Shown: positions 1-5,932 of the stretch, one piece after another
Position numbering within the stretch: position 1 is the first letter of the stretch
Layout of the letters: the number at the start of each line of letters is the position of its first letter
NCBI GenBank assembly: GCA_031288215.1
Contig: JAITRV010000325.1
Coordinates: forward strand, 1-6,593
Reading direction: 5' to 3'
From: Spirochaetaceae bacterium
GTDB taxonomy: Bacteria > Spirochaetota > Spirochaetia > Treponematales > Breznakiellaceae
DNA length: 6,593 bases
Program-made: the position numbers and the translations under genes
The notes under the pieces: model-generated
The model's input: only the letters and a program-made list of their open reading frames with translations
What the model was told of the DNA's origin: nothing
Database searches by the model: none

Positions 1-1017
1 ATCTTTGTCGGCTTTTTCATGGCCCTTGGGATCCTCGCGGCGCTGCTCATCTCCCGATCCATCGTCCGGCCCATTCTCGGCGTGTCCCGTACCCTCGAAG
101 AGATCGCCAAGGGGGAGGGGGACTTAACGAAAACCATTTCCGTCAGCGGGAAGGACGAAATCGGCAGCATGGCCCATTATTTTAACCTGACCCTGGAAAA
201 GATCAGGACCATGGTGATAACGATTAAGGAACAGTCCTCCGCGGCCATTGAACAGTTGCTGGCCAATATCGAATCCGTTACCCACACCCTTGTGAAAAAC
301 ACCGGCAATGTCAATCAACTGATGGAGGCCTCCGAAGTGGGCCGCACGGGCCTGCAGGATGTGGCTGCGGACATTCAGGAAATCGCCCGGGAATCCGAAG
401 GCCTTTTGGAGATCAACGCCGTGATGGAGAATATCGCCAGCCAGACCAACCTCCTGTCGATGAACGCCGCCATCGAGGCGGCCCACGCCGGTGAAGCGGG
501 CAAGGGCTTCGCCGTGGTGGCCGACGAAATCCGCAAACTCGCCGAGAGTTCCGGCGAACAGTCGAAAACCATCGGGACGATACTCAAGAAGATAAAGAAC
601 TCCATCGATAAGATCTCCGATTCCACCAACAACGTGCTGAACAAATTCGAGGCCATCGACAGCGGCGTGAAGATCGTGTCGGAAGAGGAGACGAACATCC
701 GCCACGCCATGGAGGAACAGGGGGCCGGCAGCAAGCAGATCCTTGCGGCCATCGGCCAGCTTACCGACGTGACCCACATGGTCAAGGGCGAGTCGGCGGG
801 GATTCTGCAGGGAAGCAAGGGCGTTATTGAGGGAAGCAGAACCCTCGAACAGGTAACCCGGGAAATCACCAACGGCATGAACGAAATGGCCGTCGGGGCG
901 GAGCAGATCAATATCGCGGTAAACCAAGTGAACGAATTAAGCGGCCGGAACCGGAACAACATTGACATTCTGGTTCAGGAGGTCGCCCTCTTCAAAACCG
1001 GGGACAGCAGCCGGTGA
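1..1017 (+). CDS. Methyl-accepting chemotaxis protein, C-terminal part (5' end outside window)
   Basis: Transmembrane chemoreceptor that controls the CheA/CheW kinase and so flagellar motor bias. The frame is open from base 1, so the ATG at 19 is internal and the periplasmic sensor domain lies upstream. Numbering from that ATG, the end of a membrane helix reaches about residue 13. A HAMP domain follows at about 14-66 (start RSIVRPI, later GKDEIGSM). The signalling hairpin has the near-invariant tip region at about 131-177 (EINAVMENIASQTN, then AIEAAHAGEAGKGF and VVADEIRKLAESS). No CheR-tethering pentapeptide is seen at the C-terminus (ends TGDSSR). The oddity is arm length: about 92 residues from HAMP end to tip, but about 167 from tip to C-terminus. 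In intact receptors the two antiparallel arms are about equal, so an internal deletion near residues 70-78 is inferred. The family call is certain; whether the protein works is not. Confidence 0.95.
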   Translation: MFVGFFMALGILAALLISRSIVRPILGVSRTLEEIAKGEGDLTKTISVSGKDEIGSMAHYFNLTLEKIRTMVITIKEQSSAAIEQLLANIESVTHTLVKNTGNVNQLMEASEVGRTGLQDVAADIQEIARESEGLLEINAVMENIASQTNLLSMNAAIEAAHAGEAGKGFAVVADEIRKLAESSGEQSKTIGTILKKIKNSIDKISDSTNNVLNKFEAIDSGVKIVSEEETNIRHAMEEQGAGSKQILAAIGQLTDVTHMVKGESAGILQGSKGVIEGSRTLEQVTREITNGMNEMAVGAEQINIAVNQVNELSGRNRNNIDILVQEVALFKTGDSSR

Positions 1018-1025
1018 AAAGTGCC

Positions 1026-1048
1026 GGGCACCCTTTACAGAAGGGCCC
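1026..1048 (+). other. Small hairpin between the chemoreceptor and TIGR03546 genes
   Basis: The 52-base gap holds an inverted repeat: CCCTT (1031-1035) pairs with AAGGG (1041-1045) around the loop TACAG. Outer GGG/CCC pairs lie beyond a two-base bulge. No T-run follows, so it is not a standard intrinsic terminator. It may protect the 3' end or partly uncouple the two genes. No separate promoter is visible before 1070, so read-through from the chemoreceptor gene is possible. Confidence 0.35.
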
Positions 1049-1069
1049 CGCGAGTATTAGGATGGGTAT

Positions 1070-1600
1070 ATGATTCAAGCTATCGCCCGATTGATTGTTG
1101 CCCTGAACGGCAACGTAAAAAAGAGTCAGTTGGCGGCGGGTTTCGCCTGGGGCCTCCTCTTGGCGCTGCCGCCTACGGGCAATATTCTCTGGATTGTCCT
1201 TTTCGCCGCCTCCTTCCTGTTCAGGCATAACCATGCCGCCAAGGTCTTGACCATGGCCGTCCTCAAGCTCCTGTCCCCCCTGATCGCCCCCCTGGTCGAT
1301 CTCCTGGGATGGGAAATCCTCCATATCGACGCCCTCCGCGGCCTCTTTACCACCCTCTACAATATGCCCTTTGTTCCCTATACGCGGTTCTACAATACCC
1401 TGGTGGCAGGGGGCATCCTGGCCGGCTTTGTCCTGTGGGGTCCGGTCTTCGGCCTCTTTATGGCCCTCATCCCCCTGTACCGGAACACCTTCGCCCCCAA
1501 GCTCCGCAACGCCGCGATCTTCAAGGCCGCCGCCCGGATTCCCTTCCTCTCGGCGATTGCCCGGGCGGTTTCGGACATGAGCGACGGGAAGGTGAGGTGA
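1070..1600 (+). CDS. TIGR03546 family integral membrane protein (DUF2062-like)
   Basis: Small membrane protein of 176 residues and unknown function. The N-terminal pattern NVKKSQLAAGFAWG followed by LALPPTGN resembles DUF2062/TIGR03546 proteins. Hydrophobic segments lie at about 22-51 (probably a hairpin around the PPTGN turn), 63-80 and 110-137. The C-terminal tail (about 138-176) is basic and probably cytoplasmic. The start is the ATG at 1070, with AGGA at 1059-1062 as a plausible ribosome site about seven bases upstream. The stop lies only five bases before the next start, so the two genes are almost surely cotranscribed and translationally linked. As I recall, this family occurs as a two-gene pair with TIGR03545 in a minority of bacteria, all with outer membranes, and the pair is intact here. 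Family assignment is from memory of the profile; no catalytic motif is seen. Confidence 0.8.
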   Translation: MIQAIARLIVALNGNVKKSQLAAGFAWGLLLALPPTGNILWIVLFAASFLFRHNHAAKVLTMAVLKLLSPLIAPLVDLLGWEILHIDALRGLFTTLYNMPFVPYTRFYNTLVAGGILAGFVLWGPVFGLFMALIPLYRNTFAPKLRNAAIFKAAARIPFLSAIARAVSDMSDGKVR

Positions 1601-1605
1601 CGCCG

Positions 1606-3771
1606 ATGGATCAATCGAAGGACAAAAAAGCGCCGGCTTCCCCCGCCATACCCCGGTCCTTGAGAGACGGCCTGTCCCCAAAGGTCTTTGAGCGGCGTTT
1701 CCTCGCCGCCCTCGAACATCCCGTGGACCGGGAGTTTTTTGCGTCCCACTTCGAAATCCGGGATGACCGCTATGTCCTGCGGGAAGGGCTGGGGCAGGCC
1801 GACATGAAACGGATCAAGCTCCTGCTCAGGGCGATTCGGGCAAACCGGAAGGGGCCGGTGAAGTTCCTGCCCCTGATCGTCATGGCCCTGGTGATTGCCG
1901 CCCTGGCGGTGTTTTTCACCGTGTTTATGAACCCCCTGCTGGAGCGGGCCCTGGAACGGGGCATGGAGGCTCTGTTTGAGGCCCGGGTCAATGTGGACCG
2001 GTTTAACCTCGAACTGCTCCGTTTCCGGGTGGGGATCGGGGGGATTACCGTGGCGAACCGGGACCGCCCCATGAAGAACCTCTTTCAGACCGGCAGGATG
2101 GAATTCCGGCTGAAACCGGCGGCGGTCCTGCGGGGGAAAATTTATATAGAAGAAATCAGGACCGACGCCATCCGCTTTGGTACCGACCGGATCGTTTCCG
2201 GGGCCCTGCCGGACCGGCCCCCCAAGGCAAAGCCGCCGAAGCCCTCCGCGCCGGAGGCGCCGCCCCTGGTGGATCTCCGGAATTTCGACGCCCTGGGCCT
2301 CCTCAACCGGGAGTACGACAAACTGGCGACCCCCCGGGCGTACAACGCCGCCATCGCGGCCTATAACGCGTCCCTGGAAAAGTGGAAGGACCAGGTGGAA
2401 CTCCTCCAAAGCCGGGGGAATGCGCTGCGGGCCGCCGCCCAGCCCCTGCTGACCCTTCCGCCTCCCAACGCCGCGGCCCTGAATGTCGAGACCATCGCCA
2501 AGACCGTGGCGGACATTACCAGCCTGGCCGCGCTCGTCCAAACCGCGGCGGATGAGGCGGGCCATATCCTGGATGCCCTGGAAGAAGATATCGAGACCGC
2601 CCGGAGCCTGGAAGCGCTGGCCCGCGGCTCGATCACCGGCGACCTCGACCACCTGAAATCCTACCTCGACCTGGGAAGCGGGGCGGCCTTTTCCGCCCTG
2701 GAGCCCTCGATCCGGGAGATCCTCTCGGACGCGGCGGAACAGTACCTGGATTACGGCCTGCGGGCCCTGGAGGTATTCGAAAAGCTCTCCGCCCTCTCCG
2801 CGGCCCTGCCCAAATCGGCGCCGAAACCGAAGCAGGCCGCCTTCAAGGGCCGGGACGTGGCCTTCCCCTCCCGGGCCTACCCCGGCTTTTACCTGGGGAT
2901 CCTGGCTTCGGACTTTACCCTGGAGGGCTGGAACTGGTCCCTGGATCTCCGGGGGGTGAGTTCCGACCCCGATCTCTCCGGGACGCCGGTCCGCCTGGCC
3001 CTGGGCCTCTCGGAGACCGCGGAGACCGGCCTGAGCCGGAAAGCGGCCTTTCAGGGGAGCGCCGACTTCAGAAGCGCCGCGGAGGAACGGTTTTCCGCGA
3101 CAATCTTCGGTGAGGGCTTCCCGGTGAGCCTGGGGGATCAGCTCAAAGCGGCGGGGATCGGCGGCTTTTCCGGGGAAACCGCGTTTCGCCTGGGCGTTGC
3201 CGGCCGGACCAACGGCGGCGTTGCCGGGAGCGGCGGCGTGGAGATCCGCGATCCCCGGCTGGCGGACCCCGCCGGAACCCTGGCCCAGGCGGTGGATACC
3301 GCCCTCCGGGAAGCGGGGGAACTCTTGCTGGGCATCGACTACGAGCATTTCACCGATCGGGATGACCGGTTCTCCCTTTCCACCAATATCGGGGACCTGA
3401 TCCTCAGCGCCCTGAAGCGGACCGCGGAACTTTACGCCAAAAAAGCCGCCGACGAACTGGAGCGGGTCCTGCGGGAGCGGATCGCCGAATCCATCGCCGG
3501 AAGCTTTGTCTCCAAGGATGACCTGGATATACTCTTCAAGACCCTCCGGGGGGATACGACGGACCTGGGAGCTTTGAAGGGCTCCCTGGAAGCCAAGAAA
3601 ACCGAATTTGAACGGAAAATCCGGGCCGCCGCCGATGAAGCGGTTCAGCAGGCCGCGGATGAAGCCCAGCGGCAGGCGGAACAGGCGGTTCAGGACATCC
3701 TTCAGGGGAAAACCCCCACCCTGGAAGCCCCCAGCCTGCCCAAGCTGCCCCTCAAATTGCCGGGCCGCTAA
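1606..3771 (+). CDS. TIGR03545 family protein, large envelope protein with one N-terminal membrane anchor
   Basis: A 721-residue protein of unknown function, the usual partner of the gene just upstream. Residues 1-85 are polar and probably cytoplasmic, and one strong membrane segment follows at about 86-107 (LIVMALVIAALAVFF). Residues 124-195 look like the start of AsmA/DUF748-type proteins: a VNVDRFNLELLRF strand, then GGITVANRDRPMKNLF, then LRGKIYIEEIRTDAIRFGT. A Pro/Lys/Ala-rich linker spans about 203-220, an alanine-rich helical region about 225-400, and a mostly beta-like region about 412-595. The end (about 600-700) is strongly alpha-helical and charged (AADEAVQQAADEAQ), probably coiled coil, finishing in a proline-rich tail. 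The ATG at 1606 is chosen because GAGGTGA lies just upstream; the frame stays open back to 1309, but that part overlaps TIGR03546. The AsmA resemblance is my reading of the pattern, not a profile hit. Confidence 0.82.
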   Translation: MDQSKDKKAPASPAIPRSLRDGLSPKVFERRFLAALEHPVDREFFASHFEIRDDRYVLREGLGQADMKRIKLLLRAIRANRKGPVKFLPLIVMALVIAALAVFFTVFMNPLLERALERGMEALFEARVNVDRFNLELLRFRVGIGGITVANRDRPMKNLFQTGRMEFRLKPAAVLRGKIYIEEIRTDAIRFGTDRIVSGALPDRPPKAKPPKPSAPEAPPLVDLRNFDALGLLNREYDKLATPRAYNAAIAAYNASLEKWKDQVELLQSRGNALRAAAQPLLTLPPPNAAALNVETIAKTVADITSLAALVQTAADEAGHILDALEEDIETARSLEALARGSITGDLDHLKSYLDLGSGAAFSALEPSIREILSDAAEQYLDYGLRALEVFEKLSALSAALPKSAPKPKQAAFKGRDVAFPSRAYPGFYLGILASDFTLEGWNWSLDLRGVSSDPDLSGTPVRLALGLSETAETGLSRKAAFQGSADFRSAAEERFSATIFGEGFPVSLGDQLKAAGIGGFSGETAFRLGVAGRTNGGVAGSGGVEIRDPRLADPAGTLAQAVDTALREAGELLLGIDYEHFTDRDDRFSLSTNIGDLILSALKRTAELYAKKAADELERVLRERIAESIAGSFVSKDDLDILFKTLRGDTTDLGALKGSLEAKKTEFERKIRAAADEAVQQAADEAQRQAEQAVQDILQGKTPTLEAPSLPKLPLKLPGR

Positions 3772-3839
3772 CAGCGGCGCGCTTCGCGCATAAGAAGAGA
3801 TATGCCGTGCAAACTCCGGCTCCGGGGGCTTATCCGGAG
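3764..3839. other. Hairpins between convergent TIGR03545 and PTS genes
   Basis: The 58-base gap and its edges hold three inverted repeats. GCCGCT/AGCGGC (3764-3778) spans the stop codon of the plus-strand gene. GCGCG/CGCGC (3777-3789, loop CTT) overlaps the first by two bases. CTCCGG/CCGGAG (3820-3825 and 3834-3839) spans the stop codon of the minus-strand IIB gene. None is followed by a real T-run on either strand; the minus strand has only TTT after a second CCGGAG. They may serve as weak bidirectional 3' end signals for the convergent transcripts, but a standard intrinsic terminator is not visible. Confidence 0.35.
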
Positions 3840-4114
3840 ATGTTGAAGGCCCCGCGGAGTTTGGTTTCCAATTCGGCGGCGTTCATGATGTTTTCCAGTA
3901 TCACCACGTTTGAAAGGGAAGCGACCTCCTTCGCCAGATCCTTACTGACCACATAGAGATCAAATTTGCTGACCAGGGCGTCGGAAATGGAGGAATGTTC
4001 CACCGAAACCCCGGAAACGCCCAGTTGTTTGAGGACCTTTTCCACATTCATTTTTGCCAAAAGGCTTGTCCCTAAGCCCATCCCGCAGCAGCATACGACC
4101 GTTCTAATCGCCAT
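3830..4114 (-). CDS. ulaB: PTS IIB component, ascorbate (Ula/Sga) family
   Basis: Cytoplasmic phosphocarrier of 94 residues that passes phosphate from IIA to the substrate carried by IIC. The phosphate loop is near the N-terminus: VVCCCGMGLGTSLLAKMNVE, matching the CGNGxGSS..MKM..V pattern of UlaB. By that alignment the active cysteine is Cys10, the one right before Gly; two more cysteines precede it, which is unusual. The rest fits the small alpha/beta IIB fold, with a FDLYVVSKDL segment at about 51-60. The ATG at 4114 is chosen because AGGAG sits about five bases upstream. A GTG at 4120 would overlap that site. It lies 76 bases after the IIC gene in the same operon. No IIA gene follows: the next gene is convergent. 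The ascorbate label is by family; the substrate could be another sugar acid or sugar. Confidence 0.9.
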   Translation of the reverse strand: MAIRTVVCCCGMGLGTSLLAKMNVEKVLKQLGVSGVSVEHSSISDALVSKFDLYVVSKDLAKEVASLSNVVILENIMNAAELETKLRGAFNISG

Positions 4115-4130
4115 AAACACTCCTCATATC

Positions 4131-4163
4131 AAAAGGGGGGCGCGCCCCGTTGAGGCCGCCCCC
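4131..4163 (-). promoter_or_regulatory. GC-rich hairpin with T-run between IIC and IIB (attenuator or processing site)
   Basis: Read on the minus strand, GGGGGCG (4163-4157) pairs with CGCCCCC (4142-4136) over seven GC pairs, and CTTTTG follows at once. The perfect palindrome GGGGCGCGCCCC lies inside the same stretch and offers an alternative fold. The shape is that of a weak intrinsic terminator placed before the IIB ribosome site, so it could lower IIB relative to IIC or stabilise a processed IIC transcript. The T-run of four is short, so strong termination is not expected. Confidence 0.45.
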
Positions 4164-4190
4164 TCCGTTCCTGTCTCCTGCCCTCCGGTC

Positions 4191-5618
4191 TTACGCTTTC
4201 TTACCCTTGTTGAAAAGGGGAGAAAGAATAATGGGAAGCAGATAGAGGATGATACAGATGATAAACAATCCCCAGGTTTTCACCTTGAGGGAGATTCCGC
4301 CCAGCACCAGACCCACGATGGCAAAGTCCGCATCCCCAAAGGTGGTTCCCTGGCCGACGATCTGGCCCAGCACCAGATACAGGAAGGCCGGAAGGAAGGT
4401 GATCACGATGCCCTGGATAAAGGCCCCGAACACACAGCCCTTGGTTCCGCCGGTGGCGTTGCCGAATACCCCGGCGGTGGCCCCGCAGAAGAAGTGGGGG
4501 ATGACCCCGGGAAGGATGACCGCCAGGACCTGTCCGCCGGCGCCGCCGTTGATGGCGAAGATAATCCCCAGGCCGATGATGCCTCCCACAAAGGAAGACA
4601 GGAAGCCGATGAGCACCGCGTTCGGGGCGTAGGGGAAGGTGATGGGGCAGTCCAGCGCGGGTTTTGCCTGGGGGACGAGCTTCTCCCCGATACCCCGGAA
4701 GGCCGGGACGATTTCCCCGATGATGAGCCTGATCCCCGCCAGGATGACGAAAACCCCCGCCGCGAAGGAAAGGCCCTGAACGATGGCCCAGACTATCCAG
4801 GACGCCCGCAGGCCCCCTTCACCGGCCAGGAGCCCGTAGAGGTCCCCCCCTTCGGAGAAGACGCCCTTGACGGCGCCGATGACACTGATCACGAGGAAGA
4901 AAAACACCATGGTAATGGCGATTGCCACGGTGGTATCCCGGAGGAAGGCGAGCCGCTGGGGGAAGTTGATTTCTTCGGTCGATTTCGGCTTGTTTTGGGG
5001 GTCCTTACCCGCAAAGAATTTTCCCACCTGGGCCGAGACCCAGTAGCCGAAGGTCCCGAAATGCCCCAGGACCACTTCTTCCCCCCCGGTTATCTTCTTC
5101 ATGACAGGGGCCGCCAGCGCCGGGGCAAGAACCATCACGAGGCCCAGCACGAGGCCGCCGGCGATAACCGTCTGCCAGGGGGCAAGCCCCGCCACATTCA
5201 GGACCACCGCCAAAAGACAGGCCATATACAGGGTATGGTGGCCCGTGAGGAAGATGTATTTCATTGAAGAAAGCCGGGCGAGGACGATATTGGCAATCAT
5301 CCCGATTATCATAATATAGGCCGTGGTGGAAGCGACCTGGCCCAGGGCAATGGCGACCACCGCCTCGTTATTGGGGGTACTGCCGCTTACGCTAAAGGTG
5401 GCATTGAAAAGCACGCCGAAATTGGTAAGCGGCCCGGTTCCGCCGGTGAGATACCCCGCCCCGGCGGACAGAACCAGGAAGCCCACGATGGTCTTGAAGG
5501 TTCCCTTGAGGATCTCTTCCGCCGGTTTTGCCTGGAGTATTAACCCGATCATGGCAAATAAACCAACAAGAACAGCCGGTGTTGAAAGGATGTTAATAAA
5601 GAATTCGATAAAACCCAT
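4191..5618 (-). CDS. ulaA: PTS IIC transporter, ascorbate (Ula/Sga) family
   Basis: Inner-membrane permease of 475 residues that takes up its substrate while IIB phosphorylates it. The length is close to E. coli UlaA (about 465). Membrane segments alternate through the whole chain, for example about 10-30, 42-56, 98-115, 131-170, 229-250, 272-300, 335-356, 364-380 and 398-420, with the last at 448-467. Blocks shared with UlaA are the TGH motif at about 125-127, GIRLIIGEIVPAFRGI (295-310) with KLVPQAKPALDC after it, FPYAPNAVLIGF (328-339), and PGVIPHFF..AT.GVFGN..GG (370-391). The start is the ATG at 5618, with GGGGA six bases upstream. It is first in a IIC-IIB operon driven by the promoter at 5785-5813 through a long leader. 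The separate IIA usually encoded with this system is absent. Family is sure; substrate is inferred. Confidence 0.93.
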   Translation of the reverse strand: MGFIEFFINILSTPAVLVGLFAMIGLILQAKPAEEILKGTFKTIVGFLVLSAGAGYLTGGTGPLTNFGVLFNATFSVSGSTPNNEAVVAIALGQVASTTAYIMIIGMIANIVLARLSSMKYIFLTGHHTLYMACLLAVVLNVAGLAPWQTVIAGGLVLGLVMVLAPALAAPVMKKITGGEEVVLGHFGTFGYWVSAQVGKFFAGKDPQNKPKSTEEINFPQRLAFLRDTTVAIAITMVFFFLVISVIGAVKGVFSEGGDLYGLLAGEGGLRASWIVWAIVQGLSFAAGVFVILAGIRLIIGEIVPAFRGIGEKLVPQAKPALDCPITFPYAPNAVLIGFLSSFVGGIIGLGIIFAINGGAGGQVLAVILPGVIPHFFCGATAGVFGNATGGTKGCVFGAFIQGIVITFLPAFLYLVLGQIVGQGTTFGDADFAIVGLVLGGISLKVKTWGLFIICIILYLLPIILSPLFNKGKKA

Positions 5619-5778
5619 ACAATTCCCCGGATCTGACAGTCCTGGCTCTCAGATCTTTTTCCCTACCTTAAATTTTTTTAAGTACCAGGATACTTGTAGA
5701 GCCCGCTCTAACCCTTCTTCTCCATCCTTGGCTATCCTCCGGCGCACAAACGGCCCTTCTTGAAAAAAGGGCGGTTAG
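5619..5778 (-). promoter_or_regulatory. Structured untranslated leader of the PTS operon
   Basis: About 160 bases separate the predicted transcript start (near 5778) from the IIC start. Read on the minus strand the leader contains, in order: an imperfect 10-base hairpin with a T-rich loop (5776-5749); a TAGAGC/GCTCTA dyad (5710-5697); AAGTA/TACTT around the loop TCCTGG (5695-5680); CTTAAA/TTTAAG (5682-5667), which shares three bases with the previous stem so both cannot fully form; and GATCTGA/TCAGATC around the loop CCAGGA (5655-5630). The last loop is the exact reverse complement of the TCCTGG loop. TCTAACC near the 5' end can also pair with GGTTAGA at 5713-5707. The leader matches no riboswitch class I recognise. 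Together with the two promoters and the possible antitoxin operator it fills the gene-free stretch 5619-5932. Confidence 0.5.
5630..5655 (-). repeat. Inverted repeat abutting the PTS ribosome binding site
   Basis: GATCTGA (5630-5636) and TCAGATC (5649-5655) are perfect arms, extended by two inner AG/CT pairs after one mismatch. In the minus-strand transcript the loop is CCAGGA. The hairpin ends one base before the GGGG of the IIC ribosome site, so it could gate translation or act as a protein-binding dyad. On the plus strand the same hairpin is followed by TTTTT (5656-5660) and so looks like a terminator facing the other way, but no plus-strand gene precedes it. Confidence 0.6.
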
Positions 5779-5784
5779 ATAATT

Positions 5785-5813
5785 ATGATACACCGGATTC
5801 TCCGGGCTGTCAA
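5785..5813 (-). promoter_or_regulatory. Sigma-70 type promoter of the PTS operon
   Basis: On the minus strand, a perfect -35 box TTGACA (5813-5808) and a good -10 box TATCAT (5790-5785) are separated by exactly 17 bases. Transcription would start near 5778. It is the strongest promoter-like sequence found in the window and is divergent from the antitoxin promoter, with 31 bases between the two -35 boxes. Confidence 0.75.
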
Positions 5814-5844
5814 ATAAATTCGCGCGGCAAAATGAGGGCAAGCT

Positions 5845-5873
5845 TTGCACAAAAACCCGAAATATGGTATATT
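5845..5873 (+). promoter_or_regulatory. Sigma-70 type promoter of the UPF0175 gene
   Basis: TTGCAC (5845-5850) and TATATT (5868-5873) are spaced by 17 bases, so transcription would start near 5880, about 50 bases before the ATG at 5933. The short dyad GCAA/TTGC (5838-5848) overlaps the -35 box and could bind a regulator acting on either divergent promoter; that last point is only a suggestion. Confidence 0.65.
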
Positions 5874-5898
5874 CAAATAAGGGAAAAGAATTGTGGGT

Positions 5899-5918
5899 AA
5901 TACGTACTATACGTTATT
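5899..5918 (+). promoter_or_regulatory. Inverted repeat before the antitoxin gene, possible autoregulatory operator
   Basis: ACGTA (5902-5906) and TACGT (5910-5914) are perfect arms around CTA. The similarity extends to AATACGTA and TACGTTATT, with one extra T on the right. It lies downstream of the promoter and just before the ribosome site GAGGAAGG (5919-5926). Antitoxins often repress their own operons through such dyads; the sequence shows only the dyad. Confidence 0.4.
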
Positions 5919-5932
5919 GAGGAAGGATAGTT

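Noticed and set aside
229..255. Direct repeat GAACAG at 229-234 and 250-255 near the chemoreceptor deletion
   Set aside because: Both copies encode Glu-Gln within normal coding sequence and are too short to be taken as the deletion junction. The shared Gln-Ser-Ser motif is the better candidate.
124..927. 267-codon open frame on the minus strand
   Set aside because: It is antisense to the chemoreceptor signalling domain, which is clearly real. The translated product resembles no protein family.
1309..1605. N-terminal extension of the TIGR03545 gene by 99 codons
   Set aside because: It overlaps TIGR03546 in another frame and is Pro/Arg/Leu-rich nonsense. The ATG at 1606 has a proper ribosome site.
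992..1681. 229-codon open frame on the minus strand
   Set aside because: It is antisense to TIGR03546 and the start of TIGR03545, with a Gly/Glu/Gln-rich shadow composition.
1390..3348. 652-codon open frame on the minus strand
   Set aside because: It lies entirely opposite TIGR03546/TIGR03545. Its Gly/Arg/Gln/Pro-rich composition is that of a shadow frame in GC-rich DNA, and no domain or ribosome site supports it.
4115..4120. GTG start for the IIB gene six bases upstream of the chosen ATG
   Set aside because: The GTG overlaps the AGGAG ribosome site, while the ATG at 4114 is correctly spaced from it.
3966..5267. 433-codon open frame on the plus strand
   Set aside because: It runs antisense through both PTS genes and their gap. 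Its Asp/Glu/Gly/His-rich low-complexity composition is typical of a reverse-frame shadow, while the PTS genes match a known family.
5668..5850. 60-codon open frame on the minus strand upstream of the PTS operon
   Set aside because: It covers the promoter and leader, has no ribosome site and no recognisable sequence.
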